This document shows, piece by piece, positions 54,024-64,000 of a stretch of 64,000 nt of DNA. A program made the translations under genes and the position numbers. The stretch comes from Gracilaria gracilis. Lineage: Eukaryota > Rhodophyta > Florideophyceae > Gracilariales > Gracilariaceae. Each line of letters opens with the position of its first letter. Within the stretch, counting starts at the first letter, position 1. The DNA lies in the NCBI GenBank assembly GCA_030374805.1, contig JARGSG010000196.1, forward strand, positions 186,001-250,000. Direction: 5' to 3'. The notes beneath the pieces are model-generated. The model was not told the origin of the DNA and searched no databases. It worked only from the letters and a program-made list of their open reading frames with translations.

Positions 54024-54414
54024 TGATGATCAGAGTTGAGATTGCTCGTTGAATTTACAGAATGACGCAGTGCGGGCGGTTTCGGCTTCTTCCCTGCAAG
54101 GGATTGAGACAGCAAAAAGAAATGGCACACCCACCGGCTTGCTCTTGCCCCGGACCTGGGTTCTTCCCGAAATTGGGAAGCGTTTATGTAGCCCCTCGCC
54201 CAGCCAGTTAGTTGCTGACTTGACAAGAACGAAGAATTGTGATTACATAACAGACTATCAATTCACGGAGCAATACACGCCATCGATCCTTCAGCCAGTT
54301 GCGCAAGACATGTATTGGTAGCGTTCACGATAGCACAACGCGTGTCTGCCGCTGAAGTCATACAGCGCGCATTTGCGTATTAAACGCACCAGCGGTGCTT
54401 TAGAATACACATCA
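54024..54414 (-). repeat. Gypsy element LTR, right copy (5' LTR)
   Basis: 391 bp with TGATG...CATCA ends, followed by the target duplication ATGTC. It is the 5' LTR, because the coding parts run on the minus strand. Open frames seen through both LTRs (for example 54049-54321 plus) are not genes. Confidence 0.9.
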
Positions 54415-55448
54415 ATGTCCTGCTTCAATTTTTGAATGCGGTCGCAAGTGATTCTTTCATCCAATTGCTTCTGAATGAGTAACTGAGATGCCTTGGGGTG
54501 TTGTTCGAAGTAAGTCCTCACGATATCAACATGATTTATCATCTTTTGCCACGCTGTTCCGCCCTTGAACACATCTTTTACTACGAGGGCAAGTGTATGA
54601 AATACACACCTGACTGACCCAACATAATTCTTCATCAAATCCACTGCGAGCGCGGTCGCTGCCTCGTTATCGCTGGTAGCTGAGAATACATGAATATCAT
54701 CACTTCCTACGATTAAGCTTTGGTCTAGAACCTCTTCCATAATAGTACGTAGCTGTTCCCCATTCTAAGAAGAGCACCCTATATTCAATGTAGATACTGG
54801 CAAACATCGCATAACCCAATACTTTTCAATGTAGTGCCATGTCATCCCAATTATAGGAGCGCCTAGCGCCGCGCTCTACCCGTTCACAGCAATGCACCCC
54901 GTCAAAACTTCTTTGACAGATACTTTTAGAATGGAGCAAACAGCCTTGCATGTTACTAATAGATGAGCGTCCAGAGGTGTCTTGCTGCAAAAATGCAGAC
55001 GTCCATCACAGACATCAATGAGGCCTTGAAGCATGGGCGATCCCAGCTTGAAAATTGATGACTCACTTGCACAAGCAAAAAGCACAGTGCTGACTGTCTG
55101 CAACAGTTTCGGGTCCACAAAACGAATTCGGCAGTTGCCAAGCACGCTTGTAGAATTAGGGTTCGTATCAGATTTCTTGAAGAAGCTAGACACAGAACGC
55201 GTAGCTTGCTGTTTTTCTTATCGTTTCTTCTACCGCAGGATTGTACTCTGAATTTCCTTGGCTGGCAACAGCGAAAGATTCATTCTCTGCAAATTGTTGT
55301 GAAGATTAGTATGCCTTATACGGTAGTGCTTGATAATATTTGACGTGGACCCGTTCTGGTTTATCGCTCCTTGAAAGCCACAGATTAAGCATTGAAACGT
55401 GACCTTTGATCCTGCTTTGGAAATGCAGGCAGCGTGAGTACTCCACAA
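54415..55448 (-). pseudogene. hAT transposase, N-terminal and catalytic part
   Basis: The start near 55448 encodes a BED-type zinc finger (FQCLICGFQGA with later HYRIRHTNLH). Downstream come a helical segment (55193-54876) and the catalytic motif FSATSDNEAATALAVDLM with the C-x2-H pair RCVFHTLALVVKDVF, as in hAT transposases. Frames change at least twice. The gene is then cut by the gypsy element at 54414 and resumes at 48935. Confidence 0.75.
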
Positions 55449-56023
55449 AGATGACTTAAAAGGACTGGTTTTCTTTTATGTCCACCTCTGCGACGCATTT
55501 CTTGCTGTTTCTGTCTCGCCACGAGAATCTCCGCGTTGCGCTCGAGATTGGAAGATGTTCCTTGCTAAGCAAGGACATTGGCCGCGCCTCGGCTTTGCAC
55601 AGGTGCACCACTGGTCGGAGACAAACGATTCTGTGTCGTCATGTTGGCCTGAATTATATACTGACAGATGAAAAGGATATGGGTTACGATCAGTTTGACG
55701 AAATGCTGGGAGACAAAGTGCGACAGGGAAGGTGAAGATCTGTTCTGTGCGTCCGACAGCGATGTCTAACTGCTTGAGAACGTCAAAAGATCATCTCACG
55801 GCGCGTAAAAGCCACACTACGTGTACATGTCTATGAAATGCCATCAGAGACGGTGTCGACTACTTTTGGTGACTATCGATAAAAACGCGAAGTCAGTCAG
55901 TCATAGTCAAGATAAAAAAAGCTGTAGTCAGTCAGTCACCGATACGGGCCTGTTTTTACCCAATCATATTGACAGCTTATGTCTATTGAGATAGACATAG
56001 GCTTCCCGTCTCAAAAGGGTTAA

Positions 56024-58390
56024 CTTTCTCCTTTTAAACCAGTAGCGCAACATCCAGGTAATTCAGCTTGTTCCCCATCGCCATCTCCTCCAACAACGTA
56101 GTGACTCTGTCTTCTTAGACAGTCGTTTTGCCATTATTGGGTATAGTTATTTATGTCCAACCTCTGGTGGTTTCTAATACGGACGCAATTCATGAATTCC
56201 ATGCATGGGTCGAAAAACTCATAAATAATAATATGGTTCGTTACAACGAGGGGGCACAGTATCGCTAAACCTCTGTTTTATGTAGAATTTGCCTTTTCCA
56301 GGTCTCCTACATTATCTCTATATCCGTATCCTAAGCAATCATTGCTGCAGCTACCCAAAGCGGGTTGTCGCTCGCGTAGATGGCAACTATATCCTAATAT
56401 GCAGGATATCCATCTTACGCAGTACACGTTTACGAAGGGTCTACTGTATTAAAAACCTCACCCACTTTTTCCGGAAACAGTACATTTCTTGTCGAGTGTA
56501 CTACGAGCAGCATATCTCGTTTTGTGTGTACTAGTGCAGTATGGTGTGCACAACGGCATAGTGTTGGGACATGGAGGTGTTCGGAGCATTTCTCTATAGA
56601 CGGTAGCGCGGCGAACAGAGCCACCTGTGGTAAGTGCGCTAGCTCGGTGTAAGACCGGGAATCACCGTCTCGACGAGTGAACAGGCGTGGAAACCAAGAA
56701 GTTGGATCTATACGGCCCCGGGGTCGGTTATGACGTCACAGAAGTAGAACGGGGGCACATGGTAGTAAGGGCACGGATGGCGACTGGCAAGGCCACGATC
56801 AAAGCCAAGACAAGACAAAAAGGGCGGCACCGGTATGCGAGGGGGAGCGATACCTGTACAATACGGGTGAAAAACACAAACATACCCTGGTAAAAGAAGA
56901 CACACCGACAGTGGACGTGCTGGAAGCTCTTCGAGGTGAGTGACTAGTCCTGCGCAAGGCGTCGGCTCTCCGCGAGGAGTTTACCGAGTACCAGGGGTTC
57001 ATGAGTCAGAGCCGAACACTCGTTTCTTAGCGTTTACTGCACCGGAATGGTCCGAGAGCACCAAATCATATACTATGGCGTCGGCCATCCGACTTTAAGG
57101 TCGTGCACTAAATGAAGTAAATTATATCTAGGAATTCCCCTACAATGGGTGCATTGCACACGCACACGTGTATTATTTGTACTCATCTTGCCAAGGGTGC
57201 CAAGGTCCAGTTTGGATGCCATCATCCTGTACGAAGGGTCCAATATCTCTTCATATAGAGAGCCAAGTGCTACCATCACAAATGAGGTGTATATGACTCG
57301 TGAAAACGGCTAAGTACCGCGAAGGGCCTTGCTCTACATGAACCTATTGATTGCCTTCATGTAATAAATGAAAACAACTGCAAACGGAAACGGAACCATG
57401 TTGCCCTGAAAGTTGTAACTGAATCCAAGAGTGTCCGTTGGGTGAGAATCCAAGCGGTCAATGAAATTCCGCACTTCGGCTGCATAGGCCTGGTCGGTTC
57501 TGAAGTGGCCAAAACGACCCACCATGAAGTGGTAGAAGTAAATTTGAAACGGAATTTTGATATCACCGCAAACGTTATCACTCATGCGTTGGCATAGATG
57601 CACCAATGTCTTCGATGAATGGGCACTTCACTTCAAAGAAACCCAGGCACAAATGAACGAGATCTCAGAGCAGTCGCTCCTGCATGATAGGGTTAAGATG
57701 GAGTGGGTGTAACCAGGACTTAAACATGAGGCAGGCTACCGGGAGATGACGACAAAAGATGACATTACCCCAACGGTTGTAGTTCACTGTGATTCTCATG
57801 ATGACCGACTGGTTGAGATAGAGGATTAAATGGATTGTAGATTGGTGGTGCTGATGAGATTCTGACTATGGACCCACTGGTTTTCGGATTTGGTTTGCTT
57901 CTTACAGTCAATGAGATACTTCAAGAGACTGTTCTTCATCATGAGTATTAGAGAGGTACACAGCAATGAAGGTTAACGAACTAGGAATAGCAAGCAGGGA
58001 CATCCTTCGCGTCACATGCCGAGCGTATCGATAATGACATAACGATACCTCCGCGTGTCTTGCGAGAAGTCTAATGCATCAACAAGCAGACGATACGCGC
58101 AGAAGTCGTCGCATAAGAAGCAAGCTACGCGCCGCCCTTCGTTCCCTACTTGCCCTACCTATGTCCGTTTCTTTTGCCCATTCCCACCCACCCTCTCTTT
58201 CACATGTTTGTTTCTTTGCGGCAGCGTGCAGCTTTACCTTTGTTCTCAGCCAGCGCTAGAGACCAAAAAATAACATGCACGCTGCACATTCTGTTTGTTT
58301 CATGTAGAGCGTTCGCGCTAAAGCGCTTTGTCTTCAGTCCCCTTCACATGGGTATCCAAGATCTTGTCGAGTCTACTTTCTACTATCTTC
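56024..58390. other. No gene recognised
   Basis: Frames below 100 codons only. A minus frame at 57334-57606 is aromatic-rich (PFQIYFYHFMVGRFGHFRTD) but matches nothing I know. GTGTAAGACCG near 56650 also occurs near 59280, hinting at retroelement leader sequence. Confidence 0.4.
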
Positions 58391-58391
58391 A

Positions 58392-59162
58392 CAATGTGTG
58401 GAGCAACGACTTTGGTGGGGAAAGCGCAACACACGAAGACGTTCGGAATCTTCCCCCCGATAGGGTAGCACAGGCAACAGAGCACTCCAGAAATGACACA
58501 GCTAAGCCGGGTTTATATCCGAGATCAAATCGTCACGAGAAGCGTCAGAGTGTTGATGCCAAGCCGTCGCCGGTAGAGAATCACGTGTTCACACGGTCAC
58601 GAGAGAAGTCCTCGAAAGATCGTAGCACGGCAAAGAAAATGTGTCGGAAACGGGCCACTGAGAACAGAGCAAAAAGGCAAACCCAGAAATGGGAGAGAGA
58701 AAACCACCAGAGTGGGGAAAAGAGAGAAAAAGTAGAACAAACCCAAGACAGGGGCGAATACGACAATAGGTCTGAATGATACACACAAATATTGGTTATA
58801 CTCTGAGCGCCACAAGGGTGGGTAGCTATACGTGAACAACACGGTCGTCACTCCACTTAGAGGTGAACAATCCGCCAAAGCGCGATAGTTAGAGCCAGAA
58901 ACTCTTGCTTGGCAAGGGGCGATTTACTTGGAGGAGCGGTGCTTAACCCTCTAAGTACTGAGCTCGGCCCACCACTGGCAGTGGGTGTGCCGGGCGAAAT
59001 AATCTATAAGATATCTAAGTAAATAGAGCAATGCTGGATGCACTGCCTCCGACATATCCCTGCTACACGTGTGCTACCCACAGCCCCTAAGCGGCGCCTC
59101 GAGCCGTGCAATCTACATGTACATCTGTGGAAATTACCTCAGAGAGGCGACATGCTAATGGC
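58392..59162. repeat. 780-bp dispersed repeat, copy 2 (LTR-like)
   Basis: Direct repeat of 205-985. The copy includes the hairpin GGCCCACCACTG/CAGTGGGTGTGCC and the ATAATCTATAA segment. A plus-strand frame, 58150-58779, runs into it with a Lys/Arg/Glu-rich reading (KREKVEQTQDRGEYDNRSE). The equivalent frame in copy 1 is interrupted, so I do not call it a gene. Confidence 0.65.
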
Positions 59163-59635
59163 GGTCAGCTTGTAGTGCAATGCCCGCAAGCGGGAAAACT
59201 CTAGCAGACGTCCGGATCTTTCTCTCACGAGAAAAACCCAGCAGTAAAGCCCTTCCTCGGAAGGCAGGACTAAGTCGGGTGTAAGACCGAGGTCAACCCT
59301 TCCCAACCAGCGTAGGAAGGTGAGACAAGAACGTACTCCGCGTGATCGGCGTGTGTGTTATCCTCCAAGGAGGCAAAGTGTCCACAGTGTGGCGAGTGCA
59401 ACGCGGTGCCAGCACAGGCCGCGGGTCGTGGGGAGCAACCTCAAATTAAAGGGAAAAGACGGGGGAGTCACGAGAGTGACCAATGAAAACGGCAAAGCCG
59501 GAGGACACCATATACAAGGGCGAGCACGGCAATGGTTGGTAGATACTTCCAGCAATGGGTTCGTTTAGGTGATGCAGGGGGATAGACAGCTCGTTATCAA
59601 TGGCGTATCCGTCCGAGAAAGAGTAGAGTACGGAA
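59163..59635. other. Retroelement-like DNA, unassigned
   Basis: Contains hairpins (CCCGCAAGCGGG, TCCTCCAAGGAGG) and leader-like text (GTCGGGTGTAAGACCGAGG). No coding motif. It probably continues the element represented by the 58392-59162 repeat. Confidence 0.35.
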
Positions 59636-59639
59636 GAAG

Positions 59640-59987
59640 GCGAAGAAGTCTAGAGCCAATCCTGGTTAGGGAGATTTACTTAGTGGCGAAGGGCAAGTTC
59701 CGAGCCACTATATAGTAGAGTAACCTCCCCACAACTATGCAAAAACTATCAAATAAATATCTAAATTACCAGCAATGCTATCCCAATCATCCGTTGCAAC
59801 CGTGGCACACGTGTACCATTCATACCCATATTGGAGCTGCAGGGCGAGCGCGCGTGCACACAGAGCACAAAGTGTACACCACAATGGTGGTTTGCAACCA
59901 GCATGTAGCGGTAGTAAGCGCGTCAATATGCAAGCGGAAAAAACGACTAAGTAAGTGAAATAGTCCCCAAAAATTGGTTGCATTACA
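59640..59987 (-). repeat. Candidate 3' LTR of second gypsy element
   Basis: It begins TGTAATGC directly after a polypurine tract on the minus strand and contains a TATA-like ACTATATAGTGG. The inner end is approximate because the partner LTR is not in the window. Confidence 0.45.
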
Positions 59988-62900
59988 TCTCCCCCTCCTA
60001 GGTGCAAACACGTCCTGGAGTTGACGGATGCCGCGCCGAGCCAATCTCCTAGTCCACCATTTACCCATCACCTGGGCTTGCTTCCGCTTCGGGGTGATGC
60101 GCCCGCAACGCGGTCCAAGAGGTGTCGAATTAACCACAAGGTCAATCACGTCCTGGTCCTCGCGACCACCTTCGTAGATAACCCATAGGCGTCGCTCCTG
60201 CTTGGCACATCTGCGCACTACATTGTGAAATGTCTTGATGAGGTGCGGGACGCTCCGCAGTAGTGGTTTCACACAAGTAGTGTGTGTTCCCCAATTTTTG
60301 GGTTGTGAGCGTCCCTCGTGAACATCCATCCTACTTACTGCCAAGCAGGGTAGCCAACTGGACTGCACTGAGATGGAACAACCCGGGTACGGTCTGGTTA
60401 GTCTACGCTCAAAGCGGTTCGAAAGCGACCACGGTACCCGAACCGGTTTTGAGAAAACTTCAATATTGAAATGCCGGTACCTTCTGAACCAGACCTTCTG
60501 CGCAAAATCCCGATACGTCAGCTAGATCCGGGCTCTTGAGCTTTTGAATGAAGTCCAAGAAGTTGGGGTTGAACGCCACTAAGGTAGAAAGCGCAACCTG
60601 TTTTAGTTCGAGCTAAAAATAGACGGCCGAACTGAGACGATGCCATAACTTGGAAACTATCTGAGATACTCGAGATCTGTTTCCGGTAGAGTGGTCAAAA
60701 ACATCCAAAATAACTTTATGCCACGCTGTTTTTGAAACGGGGTCTTATTCTTCGAGTAATCGGTTTTTGCGGAAACGCGTCCTCCAAATACTGTAGAGGT
60801 GAGATGCCCGGATCCGGGAAAAGTAGACCAGAACCGGAAATGACTGAAAATGAGTACGAACGCGCTATAAGAATGATTTAAAGACCAGAAGATCTTGTAA
60901 AGACCACAGTACTGCGCAGTGCGCGGTAAGCAAAATAGCTTAGCACCAACATATGACAATATCCGCCGGAAGCGTGTTAGCGACAAACGGTATGCAACCG
61001 GTAAATCAACGTGATGCGCACGGAAAACGCGCACCCTTCTGAAGGTAAATCCTGCTATCACGGGCTCATAAGCATGGGAGCAAACCAACGAGCTGGATGA
61101 AACCCCATTACGATGGTAAATTCAAAAAACGATCTCCGGCGATCGAAGAAGAAGAAAGCCGGACTCCGACGGCGTAGCACGTGTGCCCACTTGATCTCAC
61201 ACCAGGTGAGAACCACTCCCGTATGATAGGGCATGAAATTATTCTTCTCCTTCTTCCCGTCCAGACGTGTCCACATTATCCCACTTGGGCGCTATCCAGG
61301 TTTCCTGGCAGTACTGTGCGAGCGCGGCGATGATAATGTACTACCCGGGAATGGGGAAGATGTTCAATTGGTTGATCTGTATCTCCTTCGAGGCCATAAC
61401 CGTACGAACGGACGCGGTAGAGCAGATCTTCGTTCTGGTCATGGGAATGCCTGATTACTCGGTCTACGACGTACTCTTGTACGTACACTTCCCGACGTTG
61501 CCGTGTTGTCGCCACTTCGCGTGAAGCTGCCCCCGCATCCAGGAAGATGTCTCTCAGGAGGTTGCCATGGTCCACCGCGGTGGTGCTGGCGCTGACCAAG
61601 CGGTGTTTCGAGTTCCCACTTGCGTGGTAGTCGGCCCTTACCGCGAGTCAGCGGAGGTCATTCCGCCTTGGCGGTGGCGATGATTCTGTTCGCCTTGACG
61701 GCTTTATTCCGCGTTCTGCAGAAAGGGGCGCGTGTGACGCGTCCTCTCGTGAGCGGGCAAATGATTCTAACAATGGTTGGCCATGCGTTGACCTAGTCCG
61801 ACCCGCCTCCCTTGCGAGGGTACGTGCCAACGGCTGCGCCGTGCTTTGCTGGCGCGCCACCCCGTATCGAAAGGCTATTTCCGGTGAACCGGGGTCGGTG
61901 AGCTTATCCCTGCGTAGAGCATGTATAGCTGGAGCTGTGCCCATTACTTGGGGAAATCTCGAATCTTTCGAGATGCGAGTGTGGCTCTTGACGGGTTCCC
62001 TGCCCTGTGCGACCGCTTTATCACCCCCCGTGGTGGCGACCCCAGGGTCAACCGAGACGCTCGGACTGCGTTCGCGCGTTCGCGACGTTCTAGATTCGGG
62101 TTTCCTTCGCTCAATATGAGGTGCTCCTTTCCCAACGATGGGATCTTCCGCCGCAGCGTCCTCGCGGATGGAGGGCGCCACTGACAGTTTCTCTGCAACG
62201 TTCTCCAAGGGGGTGTGATCGGTTTTTCCCAGCGTTGCTGGCTTCTCTTCTGCATTGCACTCCGCGTGCCGGGTCCGGTGTGAGACTTGATCACCCGCTT
62301 CGGCGGCCGATTCCTCAACCGAGGCTGGTCTGGGAGTATCCCTGGCGGGGTTTGGCGAAGCAGTCTGCTTGTCGTCCCGCGCGAGCGGTGGTGACGCTGC
62401 TGTACCATCCCGTGTGCCACGGTGTGTATCCCGTTGCGAGGCTGAAGATTCTTCCACGGAGCGGTTGTCCTCCTCTCCCTCCTTAGATGGAGCAACAGGG
62501 GGGTGAAGTGGAATTACCGCTTGGCGGGTGATTACCCTTGCCATCGAGGAAGAAGTAGAGGTAAGGTCGCGAAGACCTTGTGTATCCGGCAGAGCCAGAG
62601 GTTCCGAGAAATTCGGTTTATCTGAGAGGCCCCGGGTGGGTTGTGTCAATACAAAAGGATGTTGTGCTACAGAATTACCTGTAGCTGCTGAACTCGTTGT
62701 CGGGGAACTTTCATTCTGCAAGACTACCTCAGATGAGTGCGTTGGGGCAAGGACAACGCGATCGCGCAAAAGACATTCGTGCGTGTTGCCCATTTCCACC
62801 ACGACAGTGTCAGTCTTAACAGAAATCACCCTGAAGGGTCCCTCCGCCACTGGCGATAGCTTTTGGTGCTTTTCCCTATCAGGTTTGTAGCATTCTTGGC

Positions 62901-64000
62901 GTAAAAGCACGTACTTACCGGCCGCGACTAGCGGGGACTTTTCCCAACGTTGCCGATCGTCGAAATCTCGTTTGTACGTGGCTTGTGCACGTGCCATCGA
63001 CTTCCGCACAGCGAGTATCAGCTTTGAGAGCCATTTTTTCCAGTTCTCGAGGTAGTTCTCTACAGATGGGAAGTTGTCCAGGGTGGCTTGGGATTCCAAC
63101 GTCACTGGCGGGAGCGTTCGAGATATTACCGAATGGTGATACTCCAGTAGTCCGGTGAACTTTTGTATTGTATGCAAACGTGAGCGCATCAGTGTACAAG
63201 TTCCAAGTCTTTGGGTGAAAAGCGACGTAAAAATGTAGCGCAGCTAGCATAGTCCGGTTGAACCATTCGACCTGCCCATTACATTGGGGATGATAGGTAG
63301 TCGTGAATAAGTTCTTCACGTCCAGGCTGCAACGGACATCCTGGAAGAAACGTGTCGCAAACTGTTGACCATTATTGGATAACAACTTCACTGGAGGTTC
63401 ATAGAGGAAAGTCCAATGCGTCACGAACGCATTCGCCGCAGTGAAAGCAACTATCCTCCTGAGAGGCACAGACCGAACAAGCTTTGAAAAGCGATCGGTG
63501 ATCATAAGTATAAACTTGTTTCCCGTCTTAGTACTGAGGAGTGGTCCAAGGATGACGATCGCGATAAACTTGAGCGGGGCCCTAGCAGGGAACAGCTTCA
63601 TCTGCTTGCTGTTCTTCCGAACTTTGACTCGGTTCTTTGCACACTCTGTACAAAAATGTACAGTAGCGTAGCAATCTACCGCCATGGAGGGCCAGCAGAA
63701 ACCCCTTCGTAGGGTTAAGTAAAGCTTCCTTCCACCTTAGTAGCCACCAAGTTTGGCGAAATGCGAGATTTGAAGAACCCGCGTTTCCAGGGAGTGCGGT
63801 ACCACGACTTGTGGGGTTGCTTCGTCCAACCTTACGAGGTGAGTCTTTGCCGTTCACCTCGGAGGGGAGGGTTTCACCACCGTTAAGACGGGCACGTATC
63901 CTTACGACAAAGGAATCCCCGAACTGTTCTCGGATAAATTCATCTGGGGAAATAGGTACAAATGTACCCATTAGGGGTGTCCCAGTCGGGACCTCGCTTG
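59640..64000 (-). mobile_element. Second Ty3/gypsy chromodomain element (fossil), 3' part
   Basis: Minus-strand parts occur in order from the right edge. A region before integrase lies near 63.6-64 kb. The integrase core (ITDRFSKLVRSVPL, TYHPQCNGQVEWFNRTM, AFAYNTK-type end) is near 62.9-63.7 kb. A GPY/F-type domain (GPFRVISVKTDTVVVEM) is near 62.8 kb. A long polar low-complexity stretch (61.65-62.75 kb) is followed by a chromodomain (YVVDRVIRHS, LYRVRSYGYG) near 61.3-61.5 kb and a C-terminal tail near 60.0-60.4 kb. A purine tract (TAGGAGGGGGAGA on the minus strand) precedes TGTAATGCAACC at 59987, the likely start of the 3' LTR, which runs to about 59.64 kb. The 5' half lies outside the window. 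It is broken in several places. Confidence 0.75.

Larger units (their letters stand above)
48936..54414 (-). mobile_element. Ty3/gypsy element with chromodomain (fossil), 5.48 kb
   Basis: Two 391-bp LTRs bound the element, and the 5-bp duplication ATGTC flanks it (48931-48935 and 54415-54419). On the minus strand the parts occur in gypsy order. A gag region lies near 53.2-53.98 kb, including a CCHC-type knuckle (CLNPDCSGMHRLKDC). Protease (DSGA) is near 52.95 kb, reverse transcriptase near 51.8-52.3 kb, RNase H near 50.9-51.4 kb, and integrase near 49.8-50.7 kb. A chromodomain-like end (LLVKWRGFSREETDW) is near 49.45-49.6 kb. The element is complete in outline but broken, with about three to five breaks. 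LTR divergence of about 2 percent (roughly nine differences by eye) makes it the youngest layer of the nest. Confidence 0.9.
47608..55952 (-). mobile_element. hAT element split by a gypsy insertion
   Basis: The ends are CAGGGGCGTATTTGTGACTAC and, as reverse complement of the right end, CAGGCCCGTATCGGTGACTGAC. Both begin CAGG, as is typical of hAT. The flanks GTTTGACC and TTTTTACC fit a diverged 8-bp duplication. Subterminal AGTCAGTCA repeats lie at the right end. Without the 5.48-kb gypsy the element is about 2.9 kb. It carries one transposase gene on the minus strand, in two pieces. Confidence 0.8.
47352..56019. mobile_element. piggyBac-type MITE carrying nested hAT and gypsy elements
   Basis: TTAA flanks both ends (47348-47351 and 56020-56023). 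The termini are CCCTTTTGAGACGCGAAAT at the left and CCCTTTTGAGACGGGAAGC at the right (reverse complement), each followed by a TTATGTCTA...TAGACATAA palindrome. Removing the hAT insertion leaves a MITE of about 320 bp, matching the copy at 2006-2311. It has no transposase of its own, and its TIR and subterminal motif resemble those of piggyBac element 1. It is the oldest layer of the nest. Confidence 0.85.

Noticed and set aside
58941-58965. TTAACCCTCTAAGTACTGAG resembling a piggyBac terminus
   Set aside because: The homologous repeat at 205-985 has the same sequence without TTAA, and no partner end was found, so the match is coincidental.
1-64000. tRNA and rRNA genes
   Set aside because: I looked for A/B-box and clover-leaf patterns and found none that I could support by eye; a covariance-model scan would be decisive.

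Overview
The window is eukaryotic nuclear DNA made mostly of mobile elements. There are no operons, no ribosome-binding sites and no phage or plasmid hallmarks. Coding DNA is sparse and largely intronless, and GC content swings widely (AT-rich at 27.1-28.2 and 33.4-35.1 kb, very GC-rich at 42.0-43.3 kb). An FBPase copy keeps two cysteines of the redox loop of plastid fructose-1,6-bisphosphatase, so the host lineage is probably photosynthetic. Intronless genes among dense nested transposons would fit a red alga, but this is an inference and no species can be fixed from the window.

Layout. 0-3.2 kb: LTR-retroelement remnants, a 306-bp piggyBac-type MITE and a 363-bp foldback. 4.4-9 kb: an unassigned ORF and a decayed Ty1/copia fossil. 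9.3-15.6 kb: arrays of the palindrome GTGAACGTTCAC, a Harbinger-type MITE, and a tyrosine-recombinase (Crypton-like) pair of ORFs. 15,564-25,815: a 10.25-kb PIF/Harbinger element with 13-bp perfect terminal repeats, a Myb-like ORF and a transposase ORF with one stop codon. It carries a nearly complete FBPase pseudogene, a SAM50 C-terminal fragment and an inserted piggyBac element (20,251-23,484). 26-29.5 kb: hypothetical fragments and a second copia-like remnant. 29,751-33,358: a second piggyBac element. 35-38.9 kb: Tc1/mariner and Harbinger debris with a DUF6818-like gene.

39-46.8 kb is the most host-like stretch. It holds a DUF1963/YwqG-like gene, a small secreted glycine-rich protein with a TATA box, an LRR gene with one in-frame stop, and several DNA hairpins. 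47,352-56,019 is a three-level nest with target-site duplications at each level: a piggyBac-type MITE contains a hAT element, which contains a Ty3/gypsy element with two 391-bp LTRs. 58.4-64 kb holds a retroelement-like repeat shared with the left edge and the 3' half of a second chromodomain-bearing Ty3/gypsy fossil that leaves the window on the right.

The most promising candidates for undescribed biology are three. First, both piggyBac elements encode a second protein, convergent with and abutting the transposase gene, with a shared CxxCGxTPCYW...YGxLGKxxRxQIPHC signature. Second, the large Harbinger element has apparently captured host gene sequence. Third, arrays of the 12-bp palindrome flank the Harbinger-type elements, and the arrays on either side of the large element are inverted copies of each other.
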